A stretch of DNA of 64,000 nt from Brevibacillus fortis (GCF_003013395.1 NZ_PXZM01000014.1:62001-126000); one strand, 5' to 3'; positions 42,720 through 52,312 are shown, counted from the first letter of the stretch. Made by a program: numbers and translations. The notes: generated by a model not told the origin, from the letters alone.

Positions 42720-45700
42720 ATGAGCTTTCAAGTGAGTCATCAAACGATAAAAGAATGGTGCGGTCACCTTTCTTATGAAAGAGGAAAGACTTTTTACCGT
42801 TCTGGGAACGTGCTTGTGGAGCATTTTCAACAGGAGCCTGCTTGGATCAAAACGACAGTGAACGCAGGAAAAAATAATTATCAGGTCACGATTGAACTGG
42901 ACGAGTCTGGTATGGCAGCAGTGTGCAGTTGTCCTACTTTAGCGTCGTACGATCACTACTGCCAGCATATCGCGGCCTCGTTGTTGACCATGCGCGATTT
43001 GCAAGTAGACGACCAGCCTGGCAGCTATTCCCCTTCCCTTACAACGAGACAAGCAGGCATGGCAAGACAGGCTGATTCTCAACTAACAGAGGGACTGTTC
43101 GGGTTGTTCGTGGACAGGCCGATTCGGACAAGCCATAATCGCGTGTTGCTAGATTCACGAACAACGCTTGCCTTGGAAATCATTTGTAAAATCGTACCGT
43201 ACGGCTTTCGCAAAACCATGATCGGAATAGAGCTAAAGCTAGGGCCAAAGCGGTTGTACATCGTAAAGGACATTCGCGCATTTTTAGATCGACTAGATAA
43301 GCAGCAAGTTTATCGTTTCTCCAGCCAATTTACCTATGATCCGAATTTGCATCGCTTTTTGCCAGAGCATGAAGCCATCCTCCGCGAACTTCTGCAAATT
43401 TACCGTACGGAAAAAATATATCGAGAGACAGCAAGCTACCATTATCAGGAACAGAAGCATGTGGGTGGGGAACGGATCCTTCTTGTTCCACCATTTACCT
43501 GGGAACGATTATTTGCTTTGCTACTTACCGCATCGTCTGTTCACATTCAGCATCATGACCAAATGTATCCAACGTTTGTCTGTATCGATGAGCCGCCGCC
43601 GCTCCATTTCGAATTTGACCAGACAAAAAAAGATCAATATCAGCTGGAAGTGCAAGGCTTCAAGCACATCACTGTATTGGAAGCTTACGGACTGTTGCTC
43701 GTAGATGGCAAATGGCACAGACTGCCGAAGGAACAATGCCAAAGTTTGGCAGAGCTCAAGCACTTATTAGAATCGCATAGCAGTGAGCGGATTCACATTC
43801 CCGCTGAAAAAATCGAGCCATTCATGGTGCAGGTTGTCCCCGCCTTGATGAAACTGGGGAAGGTGCAAATTGCGAAGGCTGTCTCCGATCGAGTCGTGCA
43901 ATTCCAGTTAAAGGCCAAGTTGTACTTGGATAGGGTAAGAGACCGGTTGCTGGCGGGACTTGAGTTTCAATACGGCGATATCGTCATCAACCCTCTGGAA
44001 GGCTATGAAGGAGGAGGGCAACGTGGCAGTGAGCTGATTTTGATGCGCGACGGGGAAAAGGAGCAGCAGATTTTAGATCTGATGGAGGAAAGTGCCTTTA
44101 CTCGAACGGAAGGAGGGTATTTTCTAGATGATGAGGAAGCGGAGTATGACTTCCTTTATCACGTCGTCCCTAAGCTGGAAAAGCTGGTGAAAGTATACGC
44201 GACGACTTCCGTAAAAATCAGGATTCAGCCTCTCCACCTGCCACCAAAAGTAAAAGTGGATGTTGACGAGCGAACAAATTGGCTGGATTTTCGCTTTGAT
44301 ATGGATGGGATACCCGAGTCCGAGATCCGAAGTGTCATCCAATCAGTCGAAGAAAAGCGTAGATATCATCGGCTGTCGAATGGAGCTCTTCTGCCGCTTG
44401 AGACAAAAGAATTTGAGCAAATCAATCGCTTCCTAGATGAGATGGGCATGCAATATGCTGATCAAATGGGGAATGGTTTTCAATTGCCTGCTTTTCGCGG
44501 GCTGCGCTTGCTTGACATTCCCATGCAGGGACAGTCTGTTCAGCTAGGCAAATCGTTGCGCCAGTTTTTGGAGAATATGCGTAACCCTGATAATCTGGAC
44601 TTTCCAGTACCCGAATCTTTGCAGGGGACACTCCGAGATTACCAGAAGTTTGGCTATCAATGGATGAAAACACTGGCATACTACGGCTTTGGGGGAATTC
44701 TCGCAGACGATATGGGATTGGGGAAAACATTGCAAAGTATCACCTTTCTTCTTTCTGTTTTGCCCGAAATCCGAGAACAAAAGCTGCCAGCGATTATCGT
44801 GGCGCCTGCCTCTCTTTTATACAATTGGCAAAATGAAATCAAAAAGTTCGCGCCAAATATCCGTAGTGTAATTGTGGATGGCACGAAGGAAGAGCGGAAC
44901 CAAATCGTAAACGAGCTGTCACAAATCGATGTGCTCATTACTTCGTATCCGCTCTTGCGTCGTGATCATGCCCAGTTCGAGGAGCATTCCTTCCACACCT
45001 TGATCTTGGATGAAGCACAGACCTTCAAAAACTATGTCACCCAAACAGCCCAGATAGTAAAACGAATAAAGGCCAAGCATCGCTTTGCTCTTACAGGAAC
45101 ACCTGTGGAAAACAGGGTAGAGGAGCTGTGGTCCATCTACGATGTTGTTTTTCCAGAGCTATTTCCTGCACGAAAGGAATTCCTCGACTTGCCCCGAGAT
45201 ACGATTGCGAAGCGGACGCGTCCATTTTTATTGCGCAGACTCAAGACTGAGGTACTGAAGGAATTGCCGGCCAAAATTGAAACACTGCAAAGCGCAAGGC
45301 TGTTGCCAGAGCAGAAAAAGCTGTATGTCGCCTATTTGGCACAGCTCCAACAGGAAACAGTGAAGCACCTGTACAATAAAGGTTTTCAAAAAAATCGGAT
45401 CAAAATTCTCGCAGGCTTGACGAGATTGCGCCAGATATGTTGTCACCCAGCGCTGTTCGTCAAAGAGTATGATGGAGGGTCAGCCAAGCTCGAGCAGCTA
45501 TTAGAGATCATCGGGGAATGCAAAAACGCCGGGAAGCGCGTTTTGCTCTTTTCTCAATTTACGGAGATGCTAGGGATGATCGGACGCGAGCTGGGGTATC
45601 ACGGAGTCCCGTTTTTCTATCTGGATGGTCAGACACCAGTGGCAGAGCGACTAGATTTGTGCAACCGATTTAACGAGGGAGAGCGGGATTTGTTTCTCAT

Positions 45701-45992
45701 GTCATTGAAAGCTGGGGGAACAGGATTGAATGTGACAGGTGCGGATACCGTCATCTTGTATGATCTGTGGTGGAATCCCGCCGTGGAACAACAGGCGGCT
45801 GATCGTGCCCATCGTATCGGACAAAAGAAAGTCGTCCAAGTGATCAGGCTTGTTGCAGAGGGGACTGTCGAAGAGAAGATGTACGAGCTGCAACAAAAAA
45901 AGAAAAATTTGATCGAGGAAATCATAACACCGGGGCAAGAGGCAATCTCTTCTTTAACCGAGCAAGAAATACGCGAATTGCTGATGATTTGA
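42720..45992 (+). CDS. SWIM-domain SNF2-family helicase/ATPase
   Basis: This protein has about 1090 residues. The start is taken at ATG 42720 after GAGGATGG; an ATG six codons earlier is possible. A SWIM zinc finger (C69-x-C71 ... C81-x-H83) opens the protein, followed by a 500-residue middle region (bacterial SNF2-associated domain). The motor has ADDMGLGKT (Walker A), LILDEAQTFKN (DEAQ box), ALTGTPVENR, LLFSQFTEM and QQAADRAHRIGQ. This is the YwqA-type bacterial Swi2/Snf2 ATPase, which moves on duplex DNA and is thought to clear RNA polymerase or other proteins. It is a single-gene unit with its own terminator. Confidence 0.92.
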   Translation: MSFQVSHQTIKEWCGHLSYERGKTFYRSGNVLVEHFQQEPAWIKTTVNAGKNNYQVTIELDESGMAAVCSCPTLASYDHYCQHIAASLLTMRDLQVDDQPGSYSPSLTTRQAGMARQADSQLTEGLFGLFVDRPIRTSHNRVLLDSRTTLALEIICKIVPYGFRKTMIGIELKLGPKRLYIVKDIRAFLDRLDKQQVYRFSSQFTYDPNLHRFLPEHEAILRELLQIYRTEKIYRETASYHYQEQKHVGGERILLVPPFTWERLFALLLTASSVHIQHHDQMYPTFVCIDEPPPLHFEFDQTKKDQYQLEVQGFKHITVLEAYGLLLVDGKWHRLPKEQCQSLAELKHLLESHSSERIHIPAEKIEPFMVQVVPALMKLGKVQIAKAVSDRVVQFQLKAKLYLDRVRDRLLAGLEFQYGDIVINPLEGYEGGGQRGSELILMRDGEKEQQILDLMEESAFTRTEGGYFLDDEEAEYDFLYHVVPKLEKLVKVYATTSVKIRIQPLHLPPKVKVDVDERTNWLDFRFDMDGIPESEIRSVIQSVEEKRRYHRLSNGALLPLETKEFEQINRFLDEMGMQYADQMGNGFQLPAFRGLRLLDIPMQGQSVQLGKSLRQFLENMRNPDNLDFPVPESLQGTLRDYQKFGYQWMKTLAYYGFGGILADDMGLGKTLQSITFLLSVLPEIREQKLPAIIVAPASLLYNWQNEIKKFAPNIRSVIVDGTKEERNQIVNELSQIDVLITSYPLLRRDHAQFEEHSFHTLILDEAQTFKNYVTQTAQIVKRIKAKHRFALTGTPVENRVEELWSIYDVVFPELFPARKEFLDLPRDTIAKRTRPFLLRRLKTEVLKELPAKIETLQSARLLPEQKKLYVAYLAQLQQETVKHLYNKGFQKNRIKILAGLTRLRQICCHPALFVKEYDGGSAKLEQLLEIIGECKNAGKRVLLFSQFTEMLGMIGRELGYHGVPFFYLDGQTPVAERLDLCNRFNEGERDLFLMSLKAGGTGLNVTGADTVILYDLWWNPAVEQQAADRAHRIGQKKVVQVIRLVAEGTVEEKMYELQQKKKNLIEEIITPGQEAISSLTEQEIRELLMI

Positions 45993-45996
45993 CATG

Positions 45997-46043
45997 AACA
46001 GCTTGACTGTCGCTACCATGCGAGGGGTCAAGTTGTTTTTTTT
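45997..46043 (+). terminator. terminator of the SNF2 gene
   Basis: AACAGCTTGAC (45997-46007) pairs with GTCAAGTTGTT (46027-46037), including one G-T pair, followed by TTTTTT. Confidence 0.88.
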
Positions 46044-46176
46044 GCGAGACTTTATCCCTGTGCGAATAACGAATTGGCAGACTCCCAGTGATATTTGTCC
46101 GGTTCGAGATAAGAACAGAACGAATAGCTTATGGAGAAGGACGAAGGCAACACCACAGTAGTGTGGGGGGAATGGA

Positions 46177-47961
46177 ATGGAACAATATGTGATTAAGCCA
46201 TGGGATACCCGAGAAGGGAATGTGGAAACGCCGGCTAACTGGGATATGACAGTGCCACCGGAAGTAGATGCGATCGCAGAACAAGTGATCAAAGAGTACG
46301 ACATGTCGGTGAATAGTCGTACGCTCATTACCTCCAAGCCAGACAAAGGCGGGGCTATTTGGCGCATCGAGACAAATAAAGGTCCGCGCAGCCTGAAGGT
46401 ACTGCACCGTACGCCTGAACGAAGTCTCTATAGTGTGGCTTTCCAAGAATACGTCGTCAAACAAGGGGCTAGGGTACCAGCGCTGATTCCTGCCCGAAAT
46501 GGCAATCTTTATGTGGAAAAAGGCGGGAAACTCTGGATTGTTACCGATTGGATTGCCTTGCAACCGGCAACAAAAGTAGATTTGGTAGGCGCGCAAGAGC
46601 TTTGCTACGGCCTTGGTGAATTCCATCGTCATTCAAAAGGCTATGCTCCGCCCGCTGGAGCCAAAAACTCCTCTCGCTTATATCGTTGGCCCAATCATTA
46701 TCAAAAGATTGCCAAAAAAATTGGATGGATGCGGGAAATAGCAAAAGCGTACAGTGATGCCCCGACAAGTAAATCCATTCTGGCCGTAGTCGATCACTAT
46801 GAACAGCAAGCATGGGCAGCCTTAGAAAAACTAAAGGCATCTTCCTATCCGAAAATGATCAAAATGGGAGAGGCGCACTGGGGATTGGTGCACCAAGATT
46901 ACGGCTGGTCAAATGGTCAAAATGGTCCCGGAGGGCTTTGGGTCATCGACCTGGATGGTGTGTCGTACGATTTGCCGTTTCGGGATTTGCGCAAGCTCAT
47001 CACCAGTACGATGGATGATATGGGCGTCTGGGATGTTACCTGGATGCGAGGCATGATCGAAGCCTATCATAAGGCAAATCCGCTGGATCGCGAATCGTTT
47101 GAAGTGCTCTTAAATGACATGGCAGTGCCAAACGAATTTTATAAGCACCTCAAAGAGATGTTTTATGATCCCGCAATCTTTTTGTCAACGGAAGCAGAAG
47201 GTATCCTGCAACGAGTTTTGACGGGGGATAAAACGAAAGATGCAGCATTGGCAGAGCTCGCGAAAGACATCAGCAAATACAATCCGGGCAACTATGACCA
47301 AATAACGGAAGAGGTTGAACCGCAAAGGGTGGCATCAGGTATCAAGGGCATCAGACCTGTTGCGGTATCCACGCCAACAACGGAGGCTTTGGTCGAGGAG
47401 CCGAAAGGCAAAGTGTCCAGGATCAAGGTATCTAAGGTGAAAGGATCCAACGACATAGAGTCCCAAGTCAAGGAGCCTGCAAGCGACCAGGTAGCCAACT
47501 CTTCCGAGCAAACGTCTGTTATTCCAGAAGAAAGCCAGCAGGGAGGGGTAGAAGTAGAACAAAGCAGCACCATGAGCAAAGCTCCGATCACATTTTCGAG
47601 AGATGTTCCTTTTACGCCATCAGCGCCATTCGAAACAAGTGAAGCACGAAAACTCGTTCGTCGAAACAAAAGCAAGGGCATGAGCTCTGCTGTCTCAAAA
47701 AGCAGCAGCAAAAAGCCAAGCACACCTCAAAGTAAAGTACGGATCTCTATCAATGTAAAGGCAAAATCACCACAAGCAAAACCCGGGAGTCAAGCAGGAA
47801 AAAACAAAAAAAGAACTGTGTGGACATCTAAACCGCAGTCCCGGACCGTCACTTCCAACAAGAGCAATAAGGTTGCCAAGTCGGCGAAACCAAGCCGTAA
47901 ATTTATCAATAATCAGATGAAGAAGCAGCGTCAAAAATCAAAGAAGTCGAGAGGCAACTGA
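46177..47961 (+). CDS. CotS-family spore coat protein with a long basic tail
   Basis: The protein has 594 residues. Residues 20-385 form the kinase-like (aminoglycoside phosphotransferase fold) domain of the CotS/CotI/YutH family: GGAIWRIETNKGPRSLKVLH, then HWGLVHQDYGWSNGQ and LWVIDLDGVSYDLPFRDL, the pseudo-catalytic and metal-binding segments. Residues 390-594 are a low-complexity Lys/Ser/Thr/Pro tail ending KKQRQKSKKSRGN, absent from ordinary CotS (about 350 aa) and resembling basic coat-assembly tails. The ATG follows GGGGGG. The coat glycosyltransferase gene comes next, 33 bp later, the same pairing as cotS-cotSA in Bacillus. Confidence 0.82.
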   Translation: MEQYVIKPWDTREGNVETPANWDMTVPPEVDAIAEQVIKEYDMSVNSRTLITSKPDKGGAIWRIETNKGPRSLKVLHRTPERSLYSVAFQEYVVKQGARVPALIPARNGNLYVEKGGKLWIVTDWIALQPATKVDLVGAQELCYGLGEFHRHSKGYAPPAGAKNSSRLYRWPNHYQKIAKKIGWMREIAKAYSDAPTSKSILAVVDHYEQQAWAALEKLKASSYPKMIKMGEAHWGLVHQDYGWSNGQNGPGGLWVIDLDGVSYDLPFRDLRKLITSTMDDMGVWDVTWMRGMIEAYHKANPLDRESFEVLLNDMAVPNEFYKHLKEMFYDPAIFLSTEAEGILQRVLTGDKTKDAALAELAKDISKYNPGNYDQITEEVEPQRVASGIKGIRPVAVSTPTTEALVEEPKGKVSRIKVSKVKGSNDIESQVKEPASDQVANSSEQTSVIPEESQQGGVEVEQSSTMSKAPITFSRDVPFTPSAPFETSEARKLVRRNKSKGMSSAVSKSSSKKPSTPQSKVRISINVKAKSPQAKPGSQAGKNKKRTVWTSKPQSRTVTSNKSNKVAKSAKPSRKFINNQMKKQRQKSKKSRGN

Positions 47962-47994
47962 GTTAAGAAGTCGGAACGGGAAAGGAGAATCCGT

Positions 47995-49143
47995 ATGAGA
48001 GTTATCATGGTCTGTACAGAAAAATTGCCAGTCCCTCCTATACGAGGTGGAGCGATTCAGACTTATATTGCAGGGATTGCAGATATTCTAGGGAGGCATC
48101 ATGAGCTGACGATCCTGGGAACGTCGGATCCCACGCTACCAAAGGATGAAAAAATTCGCAATGCGCGTTATGTGCGGGTAGATGGTCAAGGTGTTTTCGA
48201 GATCTATGCACGTGAAGTAGCCGCGTTTCTGAGTGCGAACACTTATGATGTCATCCATGTTTTTAACCGACCGCGGATGGTTCCCATCATTCGTGAGGTA
48301 TGCCCGAACGCACGTATCATCTTAAGTATGCACAATGATATGTTTGATCCGGTAAAAATAGGGCGGGCAGAAGCTGCTATAGCCGCTGCTGAAACAGAAA
48401 GCATCATTACCATCAGTGATTATGTCGGCAGGGTGATTGCCTCCTTGCATCCCGAAGCCGCAAATAAGCTTCGTACGATTTATTCAGGTGTGAACTTGGA
48501 TACATTCGTTCCGGTGGAAGGATCCAGAACGGCGCAAAAGATTCGTCAGGAACTGCGGGCGACGCACAATCTTGGCAACAAACAAGTGATCTTGTTTGTA
48601 GGAAGACTGACGCCGAAAAAAGGGGCCGACATCCTGGTTCGTGCGATGAATGAACTCCGCTCCTACCATTCCAACATCGCTCTTGTCTTAGTTGGAGGGT
48701 CCTGGTACGGAGAAAATAAAATCAGTGATTATGCAGCATATGTACGATCATTAGCGAATCGTTCGCCTGTTCCGGTTATTACAACGGGATTTGTTCCGGC
48801 AGACCAGATTCACCACTGGTTCTGGGCGGGTGACGTTTTTGTCTGCCCATCGCAATGGGAGGAGCCGTTGGCACGTGTCCATTATGAAGCGATGGCTGCC
48901 GGTCTCCCCTTTGTCACGACAAAGCGGGGAGGAAATGCTGAGGTGATCATCGGAGGCAATGGACTGTTGGTCGAGCAGCCGGAGGACCCTCTAGCGTTTG
49001 CTGTACAGCTGAAACAACTATTGTCCAGCCGTGATCTCCAACGTCAAATGGGGAGAAGTGGACGCCAGGTTGCCGAACAAAGATTTACATGGGATCGAGT
49101 CGCAAGAGATGTGCTAGACGTATGGAATAATAGGGGTAGGTAA
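47995..49143 (+). CDS. family 4 glycosyltransferase, CotSA-like
   Basis: This 382-residue GT-B enzyme has a Gly-rich N-terminal loop (PVPPIRGGAIQTYIAGIAD), GRLTPKKGADILVRAMNEL at the start of the C-terminal Rossmann domain, and the donor-binding EPLARVHYEAMAAGLPFVTTKRGGNAEVI block with the E-x7-E motif. In B. subtilis the homologous arrangement encodes the spore coat protein CotSA downstream of cotS. It is probably co-transcribed with the CotS-like gene. Sugar donor and acceptor are unknown. Confidence 0.87.
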   Translation: MRVIMVCTEKLPVPPIRGGAIQTYIAGIADILGRHHELTILGTSDPTLPKDEKIRNARYVRVDGQGVFEIYAREVAAFLSANTYDVIHVFNRPRMVPIIREVCPNARIILSMHNDMFDPVKIGRAEAAIAAAETESIITISDYVGRVIASLHPEAANKLRTIYSGVNLDTFVPVEGSRTAQKIRQELRATHNLGNKQVILFVGRLTPKKGADILVRAMNELRSYHSNIALVLVGGSWYGENKISDYAAYVRSLANRSPVPVITTGFVPADQIHHWFWAGDVFVCPSQWEEPLARVHYEAMAAGLPFVTTKRGGNAEVIIGGNGLLVEQPEDPLAFAVQLKQLLSSRDLQRQMGRSGRQVAEQRFTWDRVARDVLDVWNNRGR

Positions 49144-49150
49144 CACCAAA

Positions 49151-49433
49151 AAGCGAATGCTAGCAGCTCACTTCTCTGAGAGATTGGAGAAGTGGGCGAT
49201 TACTTATACCTTCGGGTCGAAAGAGGTATGCAATGATGTCCTGCTAGAGTGGACAAGCCCGACTGAACAATGGTATCAAAAAGGGCTTGTCCCACATGCG
49301 TTTTGCACGAAATGGGGGAATCTACTACGCACAGACTCCCCTCATCTTGCCTTACTATACATGCAATATCATATTCAGCAGGGGGGCGACGGCATTGGAC
49401 TAACGGACTAACACCTGATTTGACAAAATCAGG
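49151..49433. ncRNA. candidate structured RNA with five to six helices
   Basis: Consecutive helices fill this gap. P1 is CTAGCAG (49160-49166) with CTGCTAG (49241-49247), which encloses P2 (49167-49176 with 49187-49196) and P3 (49206-49211 with 49224-49229), making a three-way junction. P4 is a 13-pair helix with one bulge (49249-49260 with 49283-49295). P5 is 49315-49323 with 49333-49341, one mismatch. P6 is a final hairpin, 49414-49421 with 49426-49433. No known riboswitch signature is recognised. An 84-codon frame (49157-49411, plus) crosses the region, but it has many rare CTA codons and no good ribosome binding site. The strand is undecided. Confidence 0.4.
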
Positions 49434-49530
49434 CAGGAAAACATTAGCAAAATTAGATGATTTTTTTAAAAAAACAGGAAAATCGTGTATACTTATCAAG
49501 TAATCTCAAAAAGAAAGATGGAGGTTTCTC

Positions 49531-50568
49531 ATGAATCGTACGCCGATTGCCCCCATGGGAGTGGGGAAGCTGTTGGACAAGAGCTTTTCTGTGTATCGCA
49601 AGTATTTTGGAGCATTCTTTTTGATGGCATTAATTTGGTTCGGTCCATTATTACTCCTGCAGCAATTGCTCCTGGTTGATCTTACCAGGGTCCCTTTGCT
49701 CGCACAAGATACAGAAGGTATGGACTTTGCAGAATCGTTAGGCGCAAGATTTGCCGGACAAGAAGAATTTATGACACAAAGCCTGCCTATGTTGCTCATA
49801 TTTCTATTCCTTGTCGCACCAATCCTTTTGATCATCGCGTATCCACAAATGATTTCCGGTTCGATTTTACTGACAAAGGCTGCTCTCGAGGGAGAGACCT
49901 TGAGTTTAAAGGATGCCCTTAAGGGGGCGCTTCGTCGATTTTGGCCGCTCGCGGGCAGTACTTTCCTATATGGAGTAATCGCGTTTGCAGTGTCGACAGC
50001 ATTTGTCATCGTATATGGATTCATTTTCTTTATGATCGCCTTCGCCGGTGGAATGACATTAGAAACCATGTTTGATCCGTCAGATGAAGGCAGCATTGTG
50101 CTTATGATCGTTTTAGTTTTATTTGGCTATTTATTCTTAATTGCTGGGATGATGCTCGTACCGGGCTTTTTCTTAATTCGTTGGGGTTTTTATATGCCGC
50201 TCGTTCTGTTCGAACGCGATGGTGTCGGAATCGGCCAGAGCTGGAATTTGACAAAAGGAAACTTTTGGCGTTTATTCGGTATTTTTGTTGTTCTCAGTGT
50301 GATCTACTCGATGTTCTCAAGCGGCATTCAATTAGTACTTACTGGCGTCTTAGGTACGTCTATCCTCGCGCAAATCATTCTGGTTGCACTTACCTGCCTC
50401 CTAACTCCTTGGATGTCCATTGTTTACGCTTTGGCTTATTTTGATTTGCGCGTGAGAAAAGATGGAACAGATCTACAAGAGCTAGTGAGCCGTCAGCTTG
50501 CTACAACTGAACCCGTACAACCAGCAACTCCTACTCCTGCACAAGAGCCGGGAGTTACACATGATTAG
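49531..50568 (+). CDS. polytopic membrane protein of the MoxR-DUF58 cluster
   Basis: This 345-residue protein has six to seven membrane helices, beginning after PIAPMGVGKLLDKSFSVYRKYFGAFF. It resembles the YciC/glycerophosphodiester-phosphodiesterase membrane-domain group: LIRWGFYMPLVLFERDGVGIGQSWNLTKGNFWRLFG is the conserved loop and helix block. The cytosolic C-terminus is Pro/Thr-rich. The ATG follows GATGGAGG. A TATACT near 49485 could be the promoter. Its last codons overlap the DUF4129 gene by 8 nt, so it is the first gene of the operon. Its role is unknown. Confidence 0.82.
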   Translation: MNRTPIAPMGVGKLLDKSFSVYRKYFGAFFLMALIWFGPLLLLQQLLLVDLTRVPLLAQDTEGMDFAESLGARFAGQEEFMTQSLPMLLIFLFLVAPILLIIAYPQMISGSILLTKAALEGETLSLKDALKGALRRFWPLAGSTFLYGVIAFAVSTAFVIVYGFIFFMIAFAGGMTLETMFDPSDEGSIVLMIVLVLFGYLFLIAGMMLVPGFFLIRWGFYMPLVLFERDGVGIGQSWNLTKGNFWRLFGIFVVLSVIYSMFSSGIQLVLTGVLGTSILAQIILVALTCLLTPWMSIVYALAYFDLRVRKDGTDLQELVSRQLATTEPVQPATPTPAQEPGVTHD

Positions 50569-51187
50569 CACGAGTCCTTGGGTAGATGACAAGGAGCATT
50601 TGCAAGAGATTCTAGCCAGAGACGAGTTCAATGTACCCCAAGGAAGTGGAGAGAACTGGATTCAAAGAGCGATGGAGTTTGTGATCGAGATGATCGCCGA
50701 TCTTTTTCAGTGGACCAATATTCCGTCTGGTGCGGCTAATACCGTATCAACACTGGTGCTCATAATGGCGGTACTGGGACTGGTCGGCATCATTTACTGG
50801 TTGTTCCGCAGAATGATTTGGGAACAGAAGAAGCATCGACCGCTGTTTATGGACGGTGAAAAAATACGTTCTCATGCAGACTATCTGCGTGAAGCGAAAG
50901 AAAAAGCAGCGCGAGGAGAATGGCGGGAAGGAGAACGCTCATTGTTTTTGGCGTTGTTGGTTTATTTGCAAATGAAGTCATGGGTTCGTGTGGAGAAATG
51001 GAAAACGAACTGGGAATACGCAGAAGAAATTGAGGCAAATCAGCCGAGCTTACGTGAGGTGTTCGGCCGCTTTGCACGAGAATTCGACGCTGCTTGGTAC
51101 GGGCAGGCACTAGTTGATGAAGTGTCGTTTTGGCAGCGTGTAAACGAACTGGAAGGCATCTGGCGCGAGGAGGGACAGCATGGATAG
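50561..51187 (+). CDS. DUF4129 membrane protein
   Basis: This 208-residue protein starts at ATG 50561 behind GGGAG, overlapping the end of the preceding gene. It has one membrane helix (about 68-88) and a C-terminal DUF4129 domain (about 120-200: YLREAKEKAARGEWREGERSLF, then a Trp/Tyr-rich stretch with the conserved FARE-FD--WYG pattern). Such proteins accompany MoxR-DUF58 systems. The next gene overlaps by 8 nt. Confidence 0.82.
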   Translation: MISTSPWVDDKEHLQEILARDEFNVPQGSGENWIQRAMEFVIEMIADLFQWTNIPSGAANTVSTLVLIMAVLGLVGIIYWLFRRMIWEQKKHRPLFMDGEKIRSHADYLREAKEKAARGEWREGERSLFLALLVYLQMKSWVRVEKWKTNWEYAEEIEANQPSLREVFGRFAREFDAAWYGQALVDEVSFWQRVNELEGIWREEGQHG

Positions 51188-52304
51188 TTTGCGCACCTAT
51201 CGTGTCGGAATTATTGTGGCTACTTTGTTGCTCGTCATCGTGGGCTGGCTGATCGTGAAGCCTACAGCTGAGCCTCTCCCACCGTACTTGGCTTCGTCCG
51301 CACAGCCGAGCGGAATCAAGGCTGTGCTCGTGCTGCTGGAGGAAAAAGGCAAGCAGGTCAAGGAATGGCGGCAGCCTATGCGTTTTTTACCAACAGCCAC
51401 AGGGCAGGCCATGCTCGTTGTAGAGCCGGAAAGACTGATGCCAGAGGAACAGATAGACATTCTCGATTGGGTCAGTGAAGGCAATGACCTGATTCTCTTT
51501 GACTCGAGACCGGAGTGGGAAGACCTCCCTTTTTATACGGAGTTCATCCGGGACAAAGAAAATCAGGAACGAAACATTCAGGGACCTCTCGTTCAGGGCA
51601 GGTTCATGGGCAAAGCCGGGACCTCATTGAGATTGTTGGAAGATGAGGACATGGAGTCACTGCTCTACGACGATCAGGGGATACTCGGGGGCAGAACAGA
51701 AGTGGGAGATGGTAGCGTCACGTTTTTTCTTGTGCCGGAATGGTTGACCAACCAAAAAATTGATCAACTGTCCCACTTTGAAGCGATTTGGCCGTATGTA
51801 CAAGGCGATTGGTCCGTCCTTTGGGTAGACGAATACCATCACGGCTTGCAAGAAAAACCAGGGTTTCTGGCGATCTACCCAGGCTGGCTCATAGCTGCCT
51901 GCATTCAACTTGCCATCCTCCTTTTGCTGTACGTGTGGTGGAGGGGCAAACGTTTCGGACCGGTCTATACGCTGAGGGAATGGACGGTGCGTCGTGGTGA
52001 TGAGACGTTGCTCGCCGTGTCTAGCTGGTATGAGCGAAGAGGGCTGGCACAGGATGCGTTGCGACATCGAGAAGCGTATATGCGACAGTTATTGTACGAT
52101 CGGTGGGGAGTGCACCAACGGGCTGATCGTGTGGAAATAGTGAGATATGCCAAAACAAGATGGACAAATCAAGAGGTAGAGAAATTCGCTCATCTGCTGG
52201 AACGACTGGAACAGGCAAAAAAAGAAGGGCGATACTCGCCGAAGAGTTTGCTTGCAGACAGCCTCTTGTTGGATGAGATTACGAAGCGTTTGGAGAAGGA
52301 GTGA
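51180..52304 (+). CDS. DUF4350 membrane protein
   Basis: This 374-residue protein is anchored by an N-terminal helix (8-26) and a second helix near 236-255; an extracytoplasmic domain of about 210 residues lies between. That domain is of the DUF4350 type (PPYLASSAQPSGIKAVLVLL ... LILFDSRPEWEDLPF), a flavodoxin-like fold. The C-terminal 120 residues are cytosolic and helical. The start follows GGAGGGACAGC, overlapping the DUF4129 gene. It occupies the usual place before the moxR gene in such clusters. Confidence 0.82.
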   Translation: MDSLRTYRVGIIVATLLLVIVGWLIVKPTAEPLPPYLASSAQPSGIKAVLVLLEEKGKQVKEWRQPMRFLPTATGQAMLVVEPERLMPEEQIDILDWVSEGNDLILFDSRPEWEDLPFYTEFIRDKENQERNIQGPLVQGRFMGKAGTSLRLLEDEDMESLLYDDQGILGGRTEVGDGSVTFFLVPEWLTNQKIDQLSHFEAIWPYVQGDWSVLWVDEYHHGLQEKPGFLAIYPGWLIAACIQLAILLLLYVWWRGKRFGPVYTLREWTVRRGDETLLAVSSWYERRGLAQDALRHREAYMRQLLYDRWGVHQRADRVEIVRYAKTRWTNQEVEKFAHLLERLEQAKKEGRYSPKSLLADSLLLDEITKRLEKE

Positions 52305-52312
52305 CAACTACC

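Noticed and set aside
49157-49411. 84-codon plus-strand frame after the glycosyltransferase
   Set aside because: It lacks a convincing ribosome binding site, uses many rare CTA codons, resembles no family and coincides with strong RNA-like helices, so I favour a non-coding structured element.
49381-49433. T-box leader before the membrane operon
   Set aside because: No TGGNACCGCG-type T-box sequence or specifier architecture is present.
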